Assembly: GCF_035605935.1 (NCBI RefSeq)
Contig: NZ_DATNGK010000100.1
Location: 1 to 13,826, forward strand
DNA: 13,826 nt
Direction of reading: 5' to 3'
Source: Actinocrinis sp035605935
GTDB lineage: Bacteria; Actinomycetota; Actinomycetes; Streptomycetales; Catenulisporaceae
Part shown: in pieces, positions 1 to 6,612 of the stretch
How positions within the stretch are numbered: position 1 is the stretch's first letter
Layout of the letters: each line of letters opens with the position of its first letter
Program-made: the position numbers and the translations under genes
Notes under the pieces: model-generated
The model's database searches: none
What the model saw: only the letters and a program-made list of their open reading frames with translations
Told to the model about the DNA's origin: nothing

Positions 1-900
1 CATGCCCGCGCCCAGGATGATCGAGGTCAGGAATGACCCGCCCCGGTTGCGGTGCCAGACCACCCGGAGCGGAAGCAGCGGGTTGGCGATGCGCGACTCC
101 AGGACCACGAAGCCCACCAGCAGCACCGCGGCGATGGTGAAGGAGACCAGCACGGAGGTCGTGGTCCAGCTGTTCTGCTTGGCGGCCTCGGTGAAGCCGT
201 AGACCAGGGCGCCGATGCCGATGCTGGAGAGCACCGTTCCGGGCACGTCGTACCGGGTGTTGCCCTCGGCCTTGCTCTCCCGCACGATCGGCGCGGCAAG
301 TGCCAGCGCGATGGCGGCGATAAAGATGTTCACGAACAAGCACCAGCGCCACGAGGTGTACTGCGTGAGCACGCCGCCGAGCAGCAGCCCGATCGCCGCA
401 CCCACTCCGGCGACGGCGCCGAAGACGCCGAACGCCTTGGCCCGGTCCTTCACGTCGGTGAATGTGACCGTGATGATAGAGAGTGCCGCCGGAGCGAGCA
501 GCGCTCCGAAGACGCCCTGCAGCGCGCGGGCCGAGAACAGCATCGCCTCGTTTTGGGCCGCGCCCCCGAGCGCCGAAGCGCCGGCGAAACCGATAAGGCC
601 GATCATGAATATCCGCTTGCGCCCGACGTAGTCGGCGATCCGGCCGCCGAGCAACAGCAGGCCGCCGAAGGCCAGCGTGTACGCGGTGACGATCCACTGG
701 CGGTTTGCGTCGTCGATGTGCAGCGCCAGCTGCGCTGAGGGCATCGCGATGTTCACGATGGTCCCGTCGACGACCACCATCAGCTGCGCGATGGACACGA
801 CGATCAGCGCCAGCCACCGCTTCGGGTCCGGCGCGGACAGCGGGTCCGGTGGATGCGAGCCGTTCGTCGCGGCGCGTGAGACAGCGGTGTTTTCAGACAT
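1..900 (-). CDS. DHA2-family MFS drug efflux transporter (N-terminal part, cut by window edge)
   Basis: Proton-driven inner-membrane exporter of the 14-TM DHA2 (EmrB/QacA) group, expected to expel drugs or other small toxic compounds. The 300 visible residues are the N-terminal portion; the C-terminus lies beyond base 1. Visible family marks are the TM1 motif with D45 (VVVDGTIVNIAMP, about 42-54), motif A GGRIADYVGRKRIF (85-98) in the TM2-TM3 loop, and a glycine-rich TM5 antiporter motif (161-176) followed by SWRWCLFVN. The first ~28 residues are a hydrophilic cytoplasmic tail. The ATG at 898-900 is preceded by a strong Shine-Dalgarno sequence (GGAGGGG, about 6 bases away). It lies 110 bp downstream of the tetR stop on the same strand, and I see no convincing promoter in that gap, so co-transcription with and repression by TetR is the likely arrangement. 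The substrate cannot be told from sequence. Confidence 0.93.
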   Translation of the reverse strand, partial: MSENTAVSRAATNGSHPPDPLSAPDPKRWLALIVVSIAQLMVVVDGTIVNIAMPSAQLALHIDDANRQWIVTAYTLAFGGLLLLGGRIADYVGRKRIFMIGLIGFAGASALGGAAQNEAMLFSARALQGVFGALLAPAALSIITVTFTDVKDRAKAFGVFGAVAGVGAAIGLLLGGVLTQYTSWRWCLFVNIFIAAIALALAAPIVRESKAEGNTRYDVPGTVLSSIGIGALVYGFTEAAKQNSWTTTSVLVSFTIAAVLLVGFVVLESRIANPLLPLRVVWHRNRGGSFLTSIILGAGM

Positions 901-1010
901 GGATTCCCCTCCAAGGGTCTTGCAAGCGCACCCCGTAAGCGCGCGAGTTTGAACTCCGCGTCGTTGACGAACGAATCTACGACCCGGCACTGACAATTGC
1001 GGGAGGGCCG

Positions 1011-1670
1011 CTACTCGCGGCGGTCACCCTTGGCCGCTGCGCCCTCGTCGCGACAGCATGACCGCAGCAGCGGGATCACGACGTCGTCCACTACATGCTT
1101 GCTGTACGTCTCGTCGAACGGCTCATCTGAAGTCAGCTTGCGGGTGAGGATCAGCGCGTACATGACCTCGTGCAGCACTTCGGGATCGGCGTCCGATGAG
1201 ATCTCGCCTCGATCGGCGGCGTTGCGGATGATGGTCTCGTTGATGCAGTGCTTGGACTCGTAGGTGCACTCGTGCACCGTGCGCCCGAGCGCCGGGTTCC
1301 GGGCCGCCGCGGTCAGCACACCGGTGATGACTTCGCCGTCCGGACTGTTGATGAACTCGCAGGCGCGCGACATCAAGGCCATGAGGTCGCCGCGCAGCGA
1401 GCCGGTGTCCGGAGCTTCCGGGGTGGGCCCGAACCGGCTGACCAGCGCCTCCGCCACGAGCCCCGGCTTGTCCGGCCAGGTGCGGTAGATCGTCGCCTTG
1501 CTGGCGCGAGCGCGCGTGGCGACCGCGTCCATGGTCATCCGGTCGTATCCGACCTCGCCGAGCAGTTCGAACACCGCGTCGCAGATCGCTTCGCGCCGCT
1601 CCGGACCGCGCCGGGAGCCGCGCGGCTCCGGCAGGTCAAGCCCGCGCACATCGATCTGGGTGTCGACCAC
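1011..1670 (-). CDS. TetR/AcrR-family transcriptional repressor
   Basis: One-component DNA-binding regulator of 219 residues, a normal length for TetR. The N-terminal helix-turn-helix domain spans about residues 24-70 (RREAICDAVFELLGEVGYDR, then TMDAVATRARASKATIYRTW). The recognition helix is around 57-64, followed by the typical WPDKPGLVAEAL stretch. The remaining ~145 residues form the helical ligand-binding and dimer domain, which is too variable to name a ligand. The start is a GTG at 1668-1670, chosen because AAGGAAGGG stands just upstream and no in-frame ATG precedes the HTH. Two palindromes lie 31 and 74 bases upstream of the start, which fits autorepression. The efflux pump follows on the same strand, so this is most likely its local repressor, released by a transported drug. 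That role is inferred from context. Confidence 0.93.
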   Translation of the reverse strand: MVDTQIDVRGLDLPEPRGSRRGPERREAICDAVFELLGEVGYDRMTMDAVATRARASKATIYRTWPDKPGLVAEALVSRFGPTPEAPDTGSLRGDLMALMSRACEFINSPDGEVITGVLTAAARNPALGRTVHECTYESKHCINETIIRNAADRGEISSDADPEVLHEVMYALILTRKLTSDEPFDETYSKHVVDDVVIPLLRSCCRDEGAAAKGDRRE

Positions 1671-1700
1671 GATGCCCTTCCTTCCCGGCGGTTCTCCGGT

Positions 1701-1719
1701 GTACGGAACCGTTTCGTAT
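1701..1719. promoter_or_regulatory. Putative TetR operator O1 (imperfect palindrome)
   Basis: GTACGGAAC-C-GTTTCGTAT: 9-base arms around one central base, with 7 of 9 pairs matching. It differs from the perfect site at 1744-1766 at only two bases of the 19-base core. The two centres (1710 and 1755) are 45 bp apart. The site lies in the tetR 5' region, 49 bp before the GTG start, where a bound repressor would block elongation. Assignment to the adjacent TetR is an inference from position and symmetry. Confidence 0.6.
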
Positions 1720-1743
1720 CGGAACTCTACCCGCAGCCGCCTG

Positions 1744-1766
1744 CTGTACGAAACCGTTTCGTACAG
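1744..1766. promoter_or_regulatory. Putative TetR operator O2 (perfect 23-bp palindrome)
   Basis: Arms CTGTACGAAAC and GTTTCGTACAG are exact reverse complements (11 pairs) around a central C at 1755. TetR-family operators typically have this size and symmetry. The site overlaps the expected transcription start of tetR if the -10 at 1769-1774 is right, which fits autorepression. Confidence 0.7.
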
Positions 1767-1768
1767 TA

Positions 1769-1797
1769 ATTAATGTGATCCATGTCACAGCGGTCAG
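1769..1797 (-). promoter_or_regulatory. Candidate tetR promoter
   Basis: Read on the minus strand: -35 CTGACC (1797-1792), a 17-bp spacer, then -10 ATTAAT (1774-1769). The predicted start falls near 1762, inside operator O2. The -35 matches TTGACA moderately and the AT-rich -10 stands out in this GC-rich DNA. The assignment is tentative. Confidence 0.35.
1774..1789. promoter_or_regulatory. CRP-like palindromic site TGTGA-N6-TCACA
   Basis: TGTGATCCATGTCACA has perfect 5-base arms and the 6-base spacing of the CRP/FNR-family consensus. It also fits the actinobacterial Crp/GlxR pattern GTG-N6-GNCAC. It lies 7 bp beyond operator O2 and within the spacer of the candidate tetR promoter, where a bound Crp would be expected to repress tetR. 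No Crp gene is in the window, so the regulator is inferred from the site alone. Confidence 0.5.
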
Positions 1798-1866
1798 CCC
1801 GCCGTCGCGTCCATGTTCCCGGTCGGCCCTCGACGGCACAAGAAGGCGCCCGGGAGCGCGAAACCT

Positions 1867-1895
1867 GCCAACATATGTTGGCCAACGCTTGTTGA
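1867..1895. promoter_or_regulatory. Tandem palindromic operator at the monooxygenase promoter
   Basis: GCCAACATATGTTGGC (1867-1882) is a perfect 16-bp palindrome. It abuts a second, degenerate copy: 1868-1881 reads CCAACATATGTTGG and 1882-1895 reads CCAACGCTTGTTGA, with 10 of 14 bases identical and the CCAAC/GTTG arms kept. The second copy overlaps the -35 hexamer TTGACT. The sequence is unrelated to the GTACGAAAC operators, so a different regulator (for example of MarR, PadR or TetR type, not encoded here) probably binds it. Confidence 0.55.
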
Positions 1896-1921
1896 CTTTT
1901 GCTGAACCGCAGATCTACGCT
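1892..1921 (+). promoter_or_regulatory. Candidate promoter of the FAD monooxygenase
   Basis: -35 TTGACT (1892-1897), an 18-bp spacer, and -10 TACGCT (1916-1921, matching TAnnnT). The predicted start is near 1928, leaving a leader of about 33 bases before the ATG at 1961. The -35 lies inside the second CCAAC/GTTG palindrome, so the operator arrangement implies repression by occlusion. Confidence 0.5.
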
Positions 1922-1960
1922 GAAAGCGAGACGGAGCGAATCAGAAGGCGGTGACGCAAG

Positions 1961-3472
1961 ATGGCCGAGACTGTGTACTCAGACCAGGAAGTCGTGATCG
2001 TGGGAGCGGGGCCGACCGGGCTGCTCCTCGCCGGGGACCTCGCGGCGCGCGGGGTGGCGTGCACTGTGCTCGAGCGGCGCGTCGGCCCGCCGGACACGAC
2101 CACCACCCGCGCATTCGCGGTCCACGCCCGCACCTTGGAGCAGCTTGACGCGCGCGGTCTGGCCGACCGGCTGATCGAGACCGGCACCACGGTGGACGGC
2201 CTCCGGTTGTACGGCAAGGTGTCGATTTCCTTCGCGCAACTGCCGAGCCGCTTCCCCTACTTGCTGGTCACGCCGCAGTTCAACGTGGAGCGGCTGCTGG
2301 AGGAGCGGGCCGTCGCTGCGGGAGCGCGGGTTGTGCGCGGAGTCAGCGTCGTCGGCTTGAGTCAGGACGCCGAGGGCGTTTCGGTGCATGCGCAAGAGTC
2401 GGAGTCCGGGGACGAGATCGAGTACCGCGCGAAGTACGTGGTCGGCACGGACGGCGTGCACAGCATCGTGCGTAACGCGCTTGGGCTGCCTTACCCCGGT
2501 CAACCGGTTGTCCGTTCCCTGATGCTCGCCGATGTGCGTTTCGCCGAACCGCCGACGGACGTACTGACGGTTGCCGCAGTCGGCGACGTCTTCGCCTTCG
2601 TTGCGCCGTTTGGTGACGGTTGGTACCGGACCTTCTGCTGGAACCGCGATCACCAGGTGCCGCCGAGCGCTCCGCTTGAACTGTCTGAAGTTCGCGAGGT
2701 GCTTGAGCGCGCGTTCGGAACCGACTTCGGCTTGGCTGAGGCGCGGTGGATGTCCCGATTCCAAAGCGACGAGCGCCAGGTGCCCGAGTATCGGGTCGGG
2801 CGGGTGTTCCTGGCCGGGGACGCCGCGCACTGCCACTCGCCGGCCGGCGGCCAGGGCATGAACACCGGCATCCAGGACGCGGCCAACCTCGGCTGGAAGC
2901 TGGCCGCGGTGCTCAACGGCCGGACCGCCGATCCCGAGCGGCTGCTGGACAGCTATCACGCCGAACGGCACCCGGTCGGGCGGCAGGTGCTTCGCAGCAG
3001 CGGCGCCCTCGTGCGGCTCGCGCTGATCAAGTCGCTGGCTGCGCGTACCGCGCGCGACGTGCTCAGCAGCGCTGCGGTGCGGGTCCCGGCCATCGCGCAC
3101 CGAGCGACGGACACGGTAAGCGGCATCGGCATCGATTACGGGAAGGTGCCCAGCTTCAACCCGGAGCCCGACGCGCACCCCGCTCCCGGTATCGGCAAGC
3201 GCATCGGCGACGTGAATCTCACCGGCGGACGGCTGTATGAGCAGCTGCGCGATGGCCGCTTCGTGCTTATCGGTCAATCCGCCGATGACGCGCGCATCGT
3301 CGACGGCTGGAAGGACGACGTCACCTATGCCGTGAGCGCGGAGGCGCAACACGCATTGCAACTCGTACGCCCCGACGGTTACGTGGCGTGGGCCAGCGAC
3401 GAAGCAGACCCGGCGGCACGTGCATCCGCAGTGCGTAAGGCGTTGACTGTGTGGTGTGGCGAGTCCCGGTGA
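1961..3472 (+). CDS. FAD-dependent aromatic-type monooxygenase (class A, PheA/TfdB-like)
   Basis: Flavoprotein hydroxylase of 503 residues, expected to use NAD(P)H and O2 to hydroxylate an aromatic substrate. It has the three class A motifs: dinucleotide-binding GAGPTG (15-20) with the acidic end of strand 2 at LER (37-39), the DG motif GTDGVHS (162-168), and the GD motif FLAGDAAH (283-290) followed by SPAGGQGMNTGIQDAANLGW (293-312). The C-terminal ~100 residues look like the thioredoxin-like domain of this family (GRLYEQLRDGRFVLIGQ ... LVRPDGYVAW). Overall layout and length recall rifampicin monooxygenase and polyketide hydroxylases. With an efflux pump and TetR next door, detoxification of an antibiotic or aromatic compound is plausible, but the substrate is unknown. 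The ATG start has AGAAGG some 13 bases upstream. It is probably co-transcribed with the next gene, 46 bp downstream. Confidence 0.92.
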   Translation: MAETVYSDQEVVIVGAGPTGLLLAGDLAARGVACTVLERRVGPPDTTTTRAFAVHARTLEQLDARGLADRLIETGTTVDGLRLYGKVSISFAQLPSRFPYLLVTPQFNVERLLEERAVAAGARVVRGVSVVGLSQDAEGVSVHAQESESGDEIEYRAKYVVGTDGVHSIVRNALGLPYPGQPVVRSLMLADVRFAEPPTDVLTVAAVGDVFAFVAPFGDGWYRTFCWNRDHQVPPSAPLELSEVREVLERAFGTDFGLAEARWMSRFQSDERQVPEYRVGRVFLAGDAAHCHSPAGGQGMNTGIQDAANLGWKLAAVLNGRTADPERLLDSYHAERHPVGRQVLRSSGALVRLALIKSLAARTARDVLSSAAVRVPAIAHRATDTVSGIGIDYGKVPSFNPEPDAHPAPGIGKRIGDVNLTGGRLYEQLRDGRFVLIGQSADDARIVDGWKDDVTYAVSAEAQHALQLVRPDGYVAWASDEADPAARASAVRKALTVWCGESR

Positions 3473-3518
3473 CTCGAGAGCAAGATGCGTTACATGGGGA
3501 CGAGTGGAGGTGGTGGAC

Positions 3519-4184
3519 ATGGACATGCAGCAGGAGCTGGAGGCGCGTTTCGCGGATCGCTCTGCTGCGGGCCGCCGCCTGGCCGCTCGTCTGGAGCACC
3601 TGCGTGACCAACGACCGGTGATCCTCGGGCTACCGCGCGGGGGCGTGCCGATCGCGTATGAAGTCGCGCAGGCGCTCGGCGCGCCGCTGGACGTGATCGT
3701 CGTACGCAAGCTCGGTGTGCCTTGGCTGCCGGAGCTGGCCATGGGCGCGATCGGCGAGGACGGAAGCCGCGTCGTAGATCGCGCCCTGCTGCGACATGAG
3801 CGGATCGCCGACGACCTGCTCGCCGAGGTAGAGGAGCGCGAATCGGCGGAGTTGCGCCGGCGCGCGCAGATCTATCGGGCCGGCCGGGATCCGGTCTCGA
3901 TCGACGGCCGGCTGGTCGTGCTGATCGACGACGGCATCGCCACCGGCGCGACCGCGCGGGCCGCCTGCCTTGTGGTGAAGCAGCGCGCAGCGGCGCGGGT
4001 AGTGCTGGCCACTCCGGTGCTGCCGCCCGACTTGATCAGTCCGCTGGGCCGGGTCGCCGACGAACTGGTATGGCTGTGCGCTCCGGACCCCATGGTGGCG
4101 GTCGGCAACTGGTACGAGGACTTCGAACAGCTCACCGACGCCGAGGTGGTCGACCTGCTGGCCCGCGCCGGGCAGTCCCGCTGA
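3519..4184 (+). CDS. COG1926-type phosphoribosyltransferase
   Basis: Cytoplasmic protein of the type I phosphoribosyltransferase fold, 221 residues. Its PRPP-binding loop VLIDDGIATGATARAA (134-149) has both acidic residues, D137 and D138. The upstream LPRGGVPIA stretch (38-46) and RKLGVP (63-68) are typical of the COG1926 group, whose physiological substrate is not known. The reading frame is open further upstream and would overlap the previous gene. I chose the ATG at 3519 because GGAGG (3506-3510) lies 8 bases before it. It likely shares the monooxygenase transcript. It ends 49 bp before the convergent lipoprotein gene. A diverged relative lies at 10636-11352 on the other strand. Confidence 0.88.
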   Translation: MDMQQELEARFADRSAAGRRLAARLEHLRDQRPVILGLPRGGVPIAYEVAQALGAPLDVIVVRKLGVPWLPELAMGAIGEDGSRVVDRALLRHERIADDLLAEVEERESAELRRRAQIYRAGRDPVSIDGRLVVLIDDGIATGATARAACLVVKQRAAARVVLATPVLPPDLISPLGRVADELVWLCAPDPMVAVGNWYEDFEQLTDAEVVDLLARAGQSR

Positions 4185-4188
4185 CGAT

Positions 4189-4221
4189 GTAGCGCAACGG
4201 ATAGAGCGCAGTGCGGATCAG
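4189..4221 (+). pseudogene. Possible tRNA-Arg remnant (D-arm to anticodon arm)
   Basis: GTAGCGCAACGGATAGAGC (4189-4207) matches the D-arm region of actinobacterial tRNA-Arg(ACG) as I remember it, except G for T at the sixth base. Six bases later CGGATCAG (4214-4221) matches that tRNA's anticodon-loop end and 3' stem. Three bases of the 5' anticodon stem are missing. No acceptor stem and no T-arm (GGTTCGAATCC-like) follows, so this cannot be a working tRNA. It may be a relic of an integration or recombination event, or a chance match. Confidence 0.35.
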
Positions 4222-4237
4222 GCGCAGTGCGGATCAG
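4206..4237. repeat. Perfect 16-bp tandem duplication
   Basis: GCGCAGTGCGGATCAG occurs twice, head to tail (4206-4221 and 4222-4237), with no mismatch. The second copy carries the stop codon of the minus-strand lipoprotein gene (TCA at 4234-4236); the first repeats the 3' part of the tRNA-like relic. The lack of divergence suggests a recent slippage or repair event. Confidence 0.85.
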
Positions 4238-5637
4238 GAAGCTGAGATGCTGACTGCCGTGATGCCGTCCAACGTACCCACATAAGCGCGGTTCTGGCCG
4301 AGGGTAGGCGACGCGAAGTGCGGACCCTTCCCGACCTGCACCTGCGCGATCTGCTTGCCGGTGCGCTGATCGAGTGCGTAGAGGATCCCGGCGCCGTCGT
4401 CGATGGACCACACCGCCCCGCCGCCCACGGCCGGCGGGTCGCCCGCGGACTGCGGATCGGCTTGCCAGAGTACGGATACGCCTCTGGCGTCTACGGTCAC
4501 AGCCCTGATGCCGCCGCGACACGGCAGGTAAGCCGTCGACCCGTCTACCGCCGCGGCGCCATACGCCGCGCACAGCGGCACTTCCGCGAGCTGCCCGCCG
4601 ATCCCGCCGAGATGATCAGGGCTCAATACGTAGGCGGTGCCGCGCTTTCCGGCGATCAGAACGTATCCGTTGACCACCGCGGGCGACATGGAACCGAGGT
4701 CGAGGTCGGCGGCGTTGTCGGCGGACCACGCGGTAGGAGCGAAGAAATCCGCCCGCTTCAGCTCCGGGGTGAGTGCGAGCACTGAGTCGCTGCCGTCATA
4801 GTTCCCGGTCTCGGCGCCGTTGCCCACCGCGGCCAGCAGAGTCTGGCCACGCACGACGAGGCCGCCGGGCGTCCAGATGCCGCCGTTGCGCGGGGTCGGC
4901 ACTCCATACGAGAGCTGATTGCCGCTGCCACTGGCCGGGATCGCGACGACCGAACCCACATAGTTGCCGCAGTCGCCGGCCAAGCCGCCGTACGGGATGT
5001 ACACCCGGCCGAACGCGACGGTCAGAGCCGATCGTTCCTGCGCGTCCGCCGGAACGCCTGCGGCCGGCTCGGCCGATCGGGTCCACCGCACCGCGCCGGT
5101 CGTGGGATCGAGCGCGGCGAGAATGTGATGCCTGCCCTCGGTTTCGGCGAGGACGAACAGGGAGCCGGTGACCGGGTCGTAAGCCGGCGTCGCGGTGATA
5201 CCGAGCGGATCGATGTTGCCGCAGGGCAGCTGGGAGAGCGGTTCGGGGCGACCAACTGTCGAATGCCACAGCACGTGGCCGTCCGCGGGGGACAGGCCGT
5301 AAACCGAGTCGTCTTCCGTCGCTGCGATGACTAAACCGCCGAGGAGCAGCGGCTGACCGTATACCGCACCGTCGAGGTGTGCACGCCACGCGACGCCCAG
5401 TTTTCCGGGATGCGTGACGCCGGAAGCGGCACCGTTGCGTGCGTTGTCGCGATGGAACGTGACCCAATCGGACGCGCCGACAGCGAGCGGGGTGCCCGTG
5501 GCGGTGGCCTGCGGCATAGGTGTCGACGGGTTCGTAGACGCCACCGATGGAGCCGTTCCGCCGCCTGACGAACACGCCGAAGCTAACGCGGCAAACGCTC
5601 CGAAAGCGGCCGTGATCACGAACCTGCGACTACGCAT
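4234..5637 (-). CDS. PQQ-like beta-propeller lipoprotein
   Basis: Exported, lipid-anchored protein of 467 residues. The N-terminus has RSRR, a hydrophobic stretch and a lipobox-like LASAC with the acceptor cysteine at 22 (alanine rather than leucine at -3, a slightly weak lipobox). A Ser/Thr/Pro-rich linker reaches to about residue 55. The rest is a repeat-containing PQQ-like propeller: strands such as GVAWRAHLDGAVYGQPLLLG, VYGLSPADGHVLWHS, ILAALDPTTGAVRWTR and ILYALDQRTGKQIAQVQVG follow the repeat's pattern of a small-residue turn before a tryptophan or valine strand. Four or more cysteines (in LPCGN, GDCGN, PLCAA and LPCRG) could form disulfides outside the cell. It lies 108 bp downstream of rskA on the same strand, so it may belong to the SigK unit or regulon. 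Function is unknown; scaffold or binding roles are as likely as catalysis. Confidence 0.87.
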   Translation of the reverse strand: MRSRRFVITAAFGAFAALASACSSGGGTAPSVASTNPSTPMPQATATGTPLAVGASDWVTFHRDNARNGAASGVTHPGKLGVAWRAHLDGAVYGQPLLLGGLVIAATEDDSVYGLSPADGHVLWHSTVGRPEPLSQLPCGNIDPLGITATPAYDPVTGSLFVLAETEGRHHILAALDPTTGAVRWTRSAEPAAGVPADAQERSALTVAFGRVYIPYGGLAGDCGNYVGSVVAIPASGSGNQLSYGVPTPRNGGIWTPGGLVVRGQTLLAAVGNGAETGNYDGSDSVLALTPELKRADFFAPTAWSADNAADLDLGSMSPAVVNGYVLIAGKRGTAYVLSPDHLGGIGGQLAEVPLCAAYGAAAVDGSTAYLPCRGGIRAVTVDARGVSVLWQADPQSAGDPPAVGGGAVWSIDDGAGILYALDQRTGKQIAQVQVGKGPHFASPTLGQNRAYVGTLDGITAVSISAS

Positions 5638-5745
5638 CGCCCCAGTCTCGCAGCGGCTACGAGTTAACGCATGATCGGATATGACTCCGTAAGAACCTGG
5701 CGAAGCATCCGCGATCTTGGGTGGCGTCCGCGAGCCCGCGCTGCG

Positions 5746-6612
5746 TCACGATCCCATCGGCAGCAGCAGGATCGGCGTCGTCGTCGGCTGTACCGAGCCG
5801 TGCGCGGGCTCGACGGTCAGACCGATCGTCTGCGCGTCGCCGAGACCGTGCGCCACGATCGGCTTCGGATTGCCGGCGGCAGGAAGCGCCAGCAGGCCGC
5901 CGGAGCGGGCACCGCTCGGACCCATCATCCAGAGCTGATAGGCCTTGCCCGGAGGCGGGGCGGCGAGGCCGGTGAACGAGATCACCGCCTCATCGCGGCT
6001 GCGCGAGTCCAGCACTGCCGCGTAACCACCCGTGCGTACCTCGGCGCTACCCTTTCGCACGTCCGGGGCGGAGAGAAGTTGCTGCATGACGCCGGCCTGC
6101 TGCGACAGCGCGTTGATCTGTTGCTGCTGGCTCGCGGTGTGCACGCCGAGGCCGATCGCTACGCCGGCGAGTGCGGCCGCCGCGGCCCAACCGGCCCAGG
6201 CGGAACGACGCAACCGCCGCCGACTCGGGGCAGCGCCGATAGGCGTAACCTGCGCGCCGGACTGCCGAGCAGCTGGTTCGCGCTCGCCGATCTCGCCCGT
6301 CTGACCTTCCTCACGTGCGCCGCCCTCACGCCCGCTTCCGCTGCGGCCGCCGAACTCGGCGTCGACCTCGGGCGGTAGCTGACGAGTCACCGCGACCCGT
6401 GCGTCGACGGCGGCCTTGAGCCGCGCCGGAGCCTCCAGCGCCACGGCCTTCGCCAGCACCGACGTGACTTCGCGCAGCTCGGCTACCTCCTGGCGGCACG
6501 CCGCACACTGCGCCAGGTGCTCCTCGAACGCCTCCCGCTCCGCAGGGTCGAGCGCGTCGCACACATACGCACCGGTCAGGGTGTGCACATCCGGCATCGC
6601 GTTCATGCTCAT
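5746..6612 (-). CDS. rskA: RskA-type anti-sigma factor
   Basis: Membrane-bound inhibitor of the sigma factor encoded just upstream, 288 residues. The cytoplasmic domain carries the zinc anti-sigma motif H32-x3-C36-x2-C39 in EHLAQCAACRQEV. A glycine/arginine/glutamate-rich linker (about 80-137) leads to one membrane segment (about 138-157, AWAGWAAAAALAGVAIGLGV). A Gln-rich stretch and an extracellular RskA domain follow (about 190-288: YAAVLDSRSRDEAVISFTGL, then PPPGKAYQLWMMG). In mycobacteria RskA is cut by regulated intramembrane proteolysis to free SigK, and the architecture suggests the same here. The ATG at 6612 overlaps the sigma stop as ATGA, indicating translational coupling. Further in-frame ATGs 6 and 15 bases downstream are possible starts. 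Confidence 0.93.
   Translation of the reverse strand: MSMNAMPDVHTLTGAYVCDALDPAEREAFEEHLAQCAACRQEVAELREVTSVLAKAVALEAPARLKAAVDARVAVTRQLPPEVDAEFGGRSGSGREGGAREEGQTGEIGEREPAARQSGAQVTPIGAAPSRRRLRRSAWAGWAAAAALAGVAIGLGVHTASQQQQINALSQQAGVMQQLLSAPDVRKGSAEVRTGGYAAVLDSRSRDEAVISFTGLAAPPPGKAYQLWMMGPSGARSGGLLALPAAGNPKPIVAHGLGDAQTIGLTVEPAHGSVQPTTTPILLLPMGS

Noticed and set aside
3456..3518. Upstream start for the first phosphoribosyltransferase
   Set aside because: It would overlap the monooxygenase end and add a Cys/Trp/Arg-rich stretch unlike the family; the ATG at 3519 has a well-placed GGAGG.
1979..3742. 587-codon open frame on the minus strand opposite the monooxygenase
   Set aside because: It is antisense to a gene with clear FAD motifs; its translation is Arg/His/Ala-rich with no domain. 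Long antisense frames are expected in GC-rich codon-biased DNA.
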